From JAPLSN01 sp964482955 (GTDB taxonomy: Bacteria > Spirochaetota > Spirochaetia > Treponematales > UBA12059), in the NCBI GenBank assembly GCA_964482955.1, contig CAYZZW010000085.1, positions 1-11,181 of the forward strand: a stretch of DNA of 11,181 nt, given 5' to 3'. Of this stretch, positions 1-3,866 are shown piece by piece (position 1 is the first letter of the stretch; each line of letters begins with the position of its first letter). Made by a program: the position numbers and the translations under genes. Under the pieces are notes generated by a model. That model did not search any database. It was given only the letters and a program-made list of their open reading frames with translations, and was not told the origin of the DNA.

Positions 1-1323
1 GCCGATGTCGCCGAGGGCCAGCTTGTTGTAGCGGTACTTGGCGCAGCCGGCCGTCAGGATGATCGTGTCCTTGGGCAGGGCTTCCGCGAAATTCGTGTAA
101 TACTCGCGGTCCTTCATGCGGCCGTCGCAGCCCGCCATCACCACGAACTTCTTGATCTTGCCGGCCTTCACCGCGTCGATGACCGTGCCCGCGAGGGCGG
201 CCACCTGATCGTGCGCGAAACCGCCGACGAGTTCGCCCTTTTCGAGTTCCCTGGGCGGCTTGCAGGTCTTGGCCAGCTTGACGATCGCCGAGAAGTCCTT
301 GTGGCCCTTCGCGTCCGCCTCGATGCGCGCGACGCCGGGGAACCCGACCACTCCCGTGTTGAACACCCGCGTCTTGTAGGAATCGGGCGGCGGCACGAGG
401 CAGTTGGTCGTCATGAGGATCGGGCCGTTGAAGGCCTCGAACTCCTCCTTCTGCTTCCACCACGCATTGCCGTAGTTGCCAGCGAAGTGCGGGTACTTCT
501 TGAAGGCCGGATAGTAGTGCGCCGGGAGCATCTCTCCGTGCGTGTAGACGTCGACGCCGCTTCCCTTCGTCTGCTCGAGGAGCATCTCGAGGTCCTTGAG
601 GTCGTGGCCCGAGACGAGGATGCCGGGATTGCCGCGCACGCCGAGCTCGACCTTCGTGATCTCGGGCTTGCCGTACGCGGACACGTTGGCCGAATCGAGG
701 AGCGCCATCGTCGCCACGCCCTTTTCGCCGCATTCGAGGACGAGCGCGGTGAGCGCGTCCGCGGAGAGGGCGTCGTCGATGACGGCCGCGAGCGCCTTAC
801 GCATGAAGGCGAACACGTTCGAGTCGCGCTTTCCGAGCACGGCGGCGTGGTGCGCGTAGGCGGCCATGCCCTTGAGCCCGAAGACGACGAGCGCGCGGAG
901 GGACCGCACGTCTTCGTTCGCGATGGAGAGGAATCCGATCGACGCGGCCTTGGCCGGGAAGAGCGCGGGATCGGCCTTCCACGTGACGGCGTCCGCGTTC
1001 CCGGCGTCGGCGCCCTTCGCCTTCACCTTGGCGGCCAGGTCGTCGCGGAGGGCGAACGCCGCGACCGCGCGTTTCTTGATGTCCGCGGCATCGAAGTTGG
1101 CGTTCGTGATCGTCGCGAAGAGGCCTTCCATGATGGCGTCGTCCACGCCTTCGGTCGGGAGCCCGAGCGACGCGGCCTTGATCGAGACGACGGATAGGCC
1201 TTTCAGCGCGAACAGGAGCAGGTCCTGCAGGTTCGCGGTCTCTTCGTCCTTGCCGCAGACGCCCCGGACGGTGCAGCCCGAGTTCTTCGCGGTTTCCTGG
1301 CACTGGTGGCAGAACATCGACAT
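1..1323 (-). CDS. hcp: Hybrid cluster protein (hydroxylamine/NO reductase), 3' end cut by window
   Basis: The first 441 residues are visible; the family is about 540 long, so the C-terminus lies beyond the left edge. Residues C5, C8, C17 and C23 (CX2CX8CX5C) form the N-terminal cubane site of class I/III proteins, not the CX2CX11CX6C of E. coli class II. The middle helical domain is present (no class III deletion), so this is class I. Hybrid-cluster ligands seen are H240, E264, C308, C399 (the persulfide position, in AGCDGR) and C427 (AGCAKYRYN). They are offset by only 4-7 residues from Desulfovibrio His244, Glu268, Cys312, Cys406 and Cys434. The last Cys and Glu ligands lie outside the window. 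Known role: cytoplasmic reduction of NO or hydroxylamine during nitrosative stress. It follows the ferredoxin-like gene by 94 nt, probably in the same transcript. Two starts are possible, Met1 (1323) or Met3 (1317); the MSMFC form is usual in relatives. Confidence 0.96.
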   Translation of the reverse strand, partial: MSMFCHQCQETAKNSGCTVRGVCGKDEETANLQDLLLFALKGLSVVSIKAASLGLPTEGVDDAIMEGLFATITNANFDAADIKKRAVAAFALRDDLAAKVKAKGADAGNADAVTWKADPALFPAKAASIGFLSIANEDVRSLRALVVFGLKGMAAYAHHAAVLGKRDSNVFAFMRKALAAVIDDALSADALTALVLECGEKGVATMALLDSANVSAYGKPEITKVELGVRGNPGILVSGHDLKDLEMLLEQTKGSGVDVYTHGEMLPAHYYPAFKKYPHFAGNYGNAWWKQKEEFEAFNGPILMTTNCLVPPPDSYKTRVFNTGVVGFPGVARIEADAKGHKDFSAIVKLAKTCKPPRELEKGELVGGFAHDQVAALAGTVIDAVKAGKIKKFVVMAGCDGRMKDREYYTNFAEALPKDTIILTAGCAKYRYNKLALGDIG

Positions 1324-1327
1324 GATT

Positions 1328-1334
1328 CCTCCTC
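1328..1334 (-). promoter_or_regulatory. Ribosome binding site of hcp
   Basis: GAGGAGG on the minus strand lies 4 nt before the ATG at 1323 and 10 nt before the ATG at 1317. It therefore supports an N-terminus in this Met-Ser-Met region but does not decide between the two starts. Confidence 0.75.
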
Positions 1335-1340
1335 GCGTCC

Positions 1341-1353
1341 CGTTCCGGGAACG
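1341..1353. promoter_or_regulatory. Perfect palindrome in the frdX-hcp gap
   Basis: CGTTCC-G-GGAACG is a perfect inverted repeat with 6-bp arms and a 1-nt centre, 18 nt upstream of the hcp start. The centre is too short for an RNA hairpin, so a protein-binding site is more likely than a terminator. It does not match the GGTA-N6-TACC dyad further upstream. No convincing promoter was seen in this 94-nt gap (1324-1417). A 7-bp direct repeat, GGACCGC, at 1370-1376 and 1411-1417 is also present. Function unknown. Confidence 0.3.
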
Positions 1354-1417
1354 CCTTGTATTTTTTTGGACCGCGAGCGTGTGCCGCGGCCGTCATTCTC
1401 GTTGCGCGACGGACCGC

Positions 1418-2251
1418 CTACGCGGACCGGATGGAGCCGCCTTCGATCGACACGACCTTCACTTCGACGGAGACCTGGCGCGAAGCGCCCTCGAGCGCCT
1501 GTTTGACGAGCTTCAAAAGCCCCGAACAGCAGGGCACTTCCATGATCGCGATCTCGATCGACGCGACGCCGCCCTCTTCGACCATGGCGCGGATCTTTTC
1601 GGCATAGCCTTCGCGGTCGTCCAGCTTCGGGCAGGCGATGACGAGCGCCTTGCCGGCCAGGAGGTCGGCGTGGAAGGACCCGCACGCGAAGGCGGTGCAG
1701 GACGCGGCGATGAGCAATTTCGCGTCCTTGAGGAACTGCGCGCGCGGATTCACGAGGTGGAGCTGGACGGGCCACTGGGACAGCGCCGAGGCTCCGCGGG
1801 CGACTGGCGCGCCGGCCGGCGCCGCGCCTACCGGCGCGAGCTTCGGGCCGAAGGAGCGGGCGGCGGAACCGGGGCAGCCGCAGGGAAGCGGGGCGGGTTC
1901 GGCGGGCACCGGCAGGTCGCGGGCTTTCAGCCACGCCACCGCTTCCGCGTGCCACTTCGTCTGGCCGTGCGAAGATAGGTGCTTGAGGTGGGCCGCGATC
2001 ACGTTCGCCCCCTTCGGCGCGATGTTCGCCATCACCCTGGCTTCGTCGTAGGGCTCGGCTTCCTTCTCGACGACCTCGATGGCGCCGCGCGGGCATTCCC
2101 CGATGCAGGCGCCGAGCCCGTCGCACAGACCTTCCCCCACAAGTCTCGCCTTTCCGTCGACGATCTGCAAGGCGCCCTCGGGGCACCCGTTCGCGCACAA
2201 CCCGCACCCGTCGCACTTCGATTCGTCAATAACGATCAAACTCCGCTTCAT
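1418..2251 (-). CDS. FrdX-like 4Fe-4S ferredoxin protein paired with Hcp
   Basis: This 277-residue protein probably carries electrons to Hcp. The N-terminus has a complete 4Fe-4S motif (C13, C16, C19, C23-Pro), then a second motif with only three Cys (C43, C49, C53-Pro in a CDGLGAC context). The short form of the second motif is normal for this family as I know it. Next comes a conserved helical stretch with HLKHL (88-92), an Ala/Pro/Gly-rich linker (about 130-156), and a C-terminal domain with CGC (124-126), WPVQLHLVNP (160-169), C185, C190, C207 and a PCCSG motif (C241, C242) that could bind further metal. In Desulfovibrio and other anaerobes a gene of this type, called frdX, accompanies hcp. 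The gene sits directly upstream of hcp and downstream of an Rrf2 regulator. That it is the reductase partner is inferred; it is not the FAD-containing Hcr of E. coli. Confidence 0.9.
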   Translation of the reverse strand: MKRSLIVIDESKCDGCGLCANGCPEGALQIVDGKARLVGEGLCDGLGACIGECPRGAIEVVEKEAEPYDEARVMANIAPKGANVIAAHLKHLSSHGQTKWHAEAVAWLKARDLPVPAEPAPLPCGCPGSAARSFGPKLAPVGAAPAGAPVARGASALSQWPVQLHLVNPRAQFLKDAKLLIAASCTAFACGSFHADLLAGKALVIACPKLDDREGYAEKIRAMVEEGGVASIEIAIMEVPCCSGLLKLVKQALEGASRQVSVEVKVVSIEGGSIRSA

Positions 2252-2256
2252 CCCGC

Positions 2257-2262
2257 CCTCCT
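2257..2262 (-). promoter_or_regulatory. Ribosome binding site of the FrdX-like gene
   Basis: A full AGGAGG Shine-Dalgarno sequence lies 5 nt before the ATG at 2251 and fixes that start. Confidence 0.85.
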
Positions 2263-2380
2263 ATACAAGCTTTTCGGTACGCTTTTACCTTTTATCTGTT
2301 CAGAACGGCTTTCTTTCCTTAACCAAACACACACTAGAAAGAACTTCGTACAAGAACTCCCTAAAACCTCTACCCTCTTC
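2261..2380. other. AT-rich island in the intergenic region
   Basis: About 40% G+C over 120 nt, against roughly two thirds G+C in the flanking genes. It holds no credible coding sequence. It contains the candidate operator at 2276-2293 and a 9-bp palindrome GTTCAGAAC at 2298-2306. It probably serves as the promoter region of the frdX-hcp transcript. Confidence 0.5.
2276..2293 (-). promoter_or_regulatory. Candidate Rrf2 operator upstream of the frdX-hcp operon
   Basis: The plus strand reads GGTA-CGCTTT-TACC (2276-2289) followed by TTTT. The same GGTA-N6-TACC dyad occurs over the promoter of the Rrf2 gene at 2927-2940. Read in the gene direction this site is AAAAGGTAAAAGCGTACC. It agrees at 14 of 18 positions with AAAAGGTAATAAGGTATC at 2935-2952. 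It lies 25-42 nt upstream of the ATG, where a bound repressor would block initiation. The promoter itself is not obvious: CTGAAC just upstream of the site is at best a poor -35. Binding by the neighbouring Rrf2 protein is inferred. Confidence 0.5.
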
Positions 2381-2502
2381 CTCCGTGGCCCAAACATCCG
2401 TGCCTCCGTGGTTGCCTCTTGTGCGAGACGCCCATGAGTCGAAGCCGTGACGCCCCGTGGTTGCATTTTCGCGGGACGCCCGCGAGCCGAAGCCGTAACG
2501 CC
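2380..2502. repeat. Degenerate tandem repeat of about 49 bp plus short CCTCCGTGG repeats
   Basis: Two adjacent units, 2406-2454 and 2455-2502, align along their length with about 80% identity and one gap. Both begin CCGTGGTTGC and end with a GAAGCCGT-ACGCC block. Upstream, a 9-mer of the form CCTCCGTGG occurs at 2380-2388 and 2403-2411, with variants at 2395-2403 (CATCCGTGC) and 2453-2460. The units lie between the Rrf2 stop and the AT-rich island and carry no gene. The pattern resembles short interspersed repeats I recall from other bacterial genomes; that resemblance is unverified. Confidence 0.6.
2469..2485 (-). terminator. Hairpin downstream of the Rrf2 gene, possible weak terminator
   Basis: TCGCGGG-ACG-CCCGCGA forms a perfect 7-bp stem with a 3-nt loop, 18 nt after the Rrf2 stop codon. 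In the direction of transcription it is followed by AAATGC rather than a U-tract, so it is not a standard intrinsic terminator. It lies inside the second unit of the tandem repeat; the first unit does not fold in this way. Confidence 0.3.
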
Positions 2503-2503
2503 C

Positions 2504-2923
2504 TCACCGCCCCGAGATCGCGTCGGCGAGCGTCCGTTTGCCGAAATAATCGAGGAGCTCCCGCACGTGCCGGTCGAGTTCCCGCCCGAACACGCAATTC
2601 GAACGGTCGCAGGTTTCGTGGCGGAAGGGACAGACGCCGGAATCCATCGGTCCGTCGATGGTCTCGAGGATTTCGCGGATCGTGATCCGCTTCGCGTCGC
2701 GGCCGAGCCGGAAGCCTCCGGACGGCCCCTTCGTCGAGGCGGCGAGCCCGGCGCGCACGAGTCGCTGCATCACCTTGGCCACGTGGTTTTCCGGAGCGGC
2801 GATGCGGGCGGACAGGTCGCGCCCGGCGAGCAGCTCGCCCGCATCGGATGCGGGGAGGACGGTCAGCGCGTGGATGGCGATCATGGCGGCGTCGGAGAAG
2901 CCGACGATGTTGTTCCCCTTCAT
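2504..2923 (-). CDS. Rrf2-family transcriptional regulator with a three-Cys iron-sulfur motif
   Basis: The protein has 139 residues, a normal length for the family. An N-terminal winged helix-turn-helix (about 8-76) contains the typical HVAKVMQRLVRAGLAAS and GPSGGFRLGR segments. C98, C105 and C110 (C-X6-C-X4-C) follow, in the place where NsrR and IscR bind an iron-sulfur cluster; E. coli NsrR has X4/X5 and IscR X5/X5. The first gene downstream is the frdX-hcp pair, so a role as a NO- or redox-sensing repressor of that pair and of itself is the natural inference. Met1 is chosen because Met14 would remove helix 1. No Shine-Dalgarno sequence precedes it, and the predicted transcript starts almost at the ATG. 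It could respond to oxidative or iron stress rather than NO. Confidence 0.93.
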   Translation of the reverse strand: MKGNNIVGFSDAAMIAIHALTVLPASDAGELLAGRDLSARIAAPENHVAKVMQRLVRAGLAASTKGPSGGFRLGRDAKRITIREILETIDGPMDSGVCPFRHETCDRSNCVFGRELDRHVRELLDYFGKRTLADAISGR

Positions 2924-2926
2924 TAT

Positions 2927-2952
2927 GGTATTACGATACCTTATTACCTTTT
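2927..2952 (-). promoter_or_regulatory. Candidate autoregulatory operator of the Rrf2 gene
   Basis: GGTA-TTACGA-TACC (2927-2940) is a dyad overlapping the -10 element. An overlapping second half, to 2952, gives AAAAGGTAATAAGGTATC in the gene direction. Both parts are shared with the site upstream of the FrdX-like gene. The position, covering the -10 and most of the spacer, suits a repressor that controls its own gene. Confidence 0.5.
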
Positions 2953-2961
2953 TTGTGTCAA
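2933..2961 (-). promoter_or_regulatory. Sigma-70-type promoter of the Rrf2 gene
   Basis: On the minus strand a perfect -35 TTGACA (2956-2961) is followed by 17 nt and a -10 TATCGT (2933-2938, 4 of 6 consensus bases). Initiation 6-8 nt beyond the -10 would fall at about 2925-2927, only 2-4 nt before the ATG, predicting a leaderless or nearly leaderless mRNA. The promoter sits in the 59-nt gap after the Nudix stop and separates the regulator from the upstream operon. Confidence 0.65.
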
Positions 2962-2982
2962 CGGGCAAATCCGGAGATCGGA

Positions 2983-3501
2983 TCAAATTCCGCGATCGGC
3001 CCGAAGCTTGATGATGGCCTGGCGCGCGGATTCGAACGCGAGCTTTTCGAGGGGGATGAATTCCGGCAGCATGAACTGGACTTCGGCGATCTCGTAACAG
3101 TCGGGACAGAGATCCTCGGCGTCCACGGTATCGATCCGTCCGTAGAAGTACAGGTCGCACGTGTGGTACGGCACGCCCTTGTAAACGTAGGTGTTCGGGT
3201 AGCTCGAGTGGAAGGAGATGTCGGTCGGCGCCCAACCGAGTTCCTCCTTGCACTCGCGCAGCGCCGCCACTTCGGCTCGTTCGCCCGGATCGACGAATCC
3301 GCCGGGCAGGGCGAGCATGCCCTTTTGCGGCTCGCGCGCCCGGCGCAACATGAGAATCGCGCCGCGGCATTCGATGATGACGCCGGCGGCCGTGGCGACA
3401 TTGTGGAAATACTCGAAACCGCAGGCGGGGCAGCGCCAGAAGCGGTCGGCGAGCCACTCGATGCCGCGCTTCCCGCAGGAGGGGCAAAACTCGAAAATCA
3501 T
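2983..3501 (-). CDS. Nudix hydrolase with N-terminal zinc ribbon
   Basis: The protein has 172 residues. Two CX2C knuckles (C6, C9 and C24, C27) form a zinc ribbon, as in NudC-like Nudix enzymes. The Nudix box is complete at G68-W90: G68, X5, E74, X7, R82, E83, C84, K85, E86, E87, L88, G89, W90. Enzymes with this box use divalent metal to cleave nucleoside diphosphates linked to another moiety (X); the substrate cannot be read from the sequence, and NADH or nucleotide-sugar type compounds are only guesses. Its ATG overlaps the stop of the response regulator gene as ATGA, and no Shine-Dalgarno sequence is visible, so translation is probably coupled. This suggests the enzyme belongs to the same regulatory unit as the kinase and response regulator, though no mechanism is evident. 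Confidence 0.93.
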   Translation of the reverse strand: MIFEFCPSCGKRGIEWLADRFWRCPACGFEYFHNVATAAGVIIECRGAILMLRRAREPQKGMLALPGGFVDPGERAEVAALRECKEELGWAPTDISFHSSYPNTYVYKGVPYHTCDLYFYGRIDTVDAEDLCPDCYEIAEVQFMLPEFIPLEKLAFESARQAIIKLRADRGI

Positions 3502-3866
3502 CGGGACGCGGCCGTCTTGGCGCTCCGTTCCACCATCGCCTGGAGCTCCGTCATCGTGAAGGGTTTCCCGAGGAAGTCGTCGAAGCCCGCGTCGTAGAAT
3601 TCCTTGCGTTCGTCGAGTCCCGACAGCGCGACGAACACGGGCATGCTCCCGCCGGTCCTCCGTTCCCTGATGGCGCCGACGGCCTTGATCCCGTCCAGAT
3701 CGGGCATCTTGAGGTCGGCGAGCACGAGATCGTAGGCGCCCGCCACGACACGCTCCACGAGTTCCAATCCCCCGGAGACGACCTCGATGTCGTGACCGAG
3801 CCTCCGCACCATCTTTTCGATCAGGATGCGGTTGGACTCGTTGTCGTCGGCCGCGATGATTTTCAT
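3498..3866 (-). CDS. Single-domain response regulator (receiver only)
   Basis: The 122 residues form one CheY-like receiver with no output domain. Acidic pair D7/D8, phosphoacceptor D51 (LADLKMP), switch residue S82 and K101 (GKPF) are all present, so it should be phosphorylatable. The ATG lies in an ATGA overlap with the end of the hybrid kinase gene, and the stop makes another ATGA overlap with the Nudix start. It is the obvious phosphorylation partner of the kinase, acting through protein contacts or as a phosphate shuttle. The reading frame stays open upstream to 4100, but that stretch overlaps the kinase and has no receiver character, so MKIIAADD is taken as the start. Confidence 0.94.
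   Translation of the reverse strand: MKIIAADDNESNRILIEKMVRRLGHDIEVVSGGLELVERVVAGAYDLVLADLKMPDLDGIKAVGAIRERRTGGSMPVFVALSGLDERKEFYDAGFDDFLGKPFTMTELQAMVERSAKTAASR

Noticed and set aside
1809..1822. 14-bp palindrome GCGCCGGCCGGCGC
   Set aside because: It lies inside the Ala/Pro-rich linker codons of the ferredoxin-like gene, where GC-rich palindromes arise easily by codon bias.
211..2051. Several plus-strand open frames opposite hcp and the ferredoxin gene
   Set aside because: Hcp ligands and ferredoxin motifs on the minus strand identify the real genes; the plus frames have biased composition and no ribosome binding sites.
2298..2306. GTTCAGAAC palindrome as a LexA-type box
   Set aside because: LexA boxes of Gram-positive type read GAAC-N4-GTTC; here the half-sites are in the opposite order with a 1-nt gap, and no SOS gene is adjacent.
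2406..2502. CRISPR array
   Set aside because: The two units are directly adjacent, degenerate along their length, and have no spacer-repeat structure or cas genes.
2969..2983. ATCCG/CGGAT stem at the Nudix stop as a terminator
   Set aside because: Only 5 bp with no U-tract; too weak to claim.
2924..3487. Fusion of the Rrf2 frame with an upstream extension through the Nudix gene
   Set aside because: The extension is an out-of-frame reading of the Nudix hydrolase, and a promoter for the Rrf2 gene lies between them.
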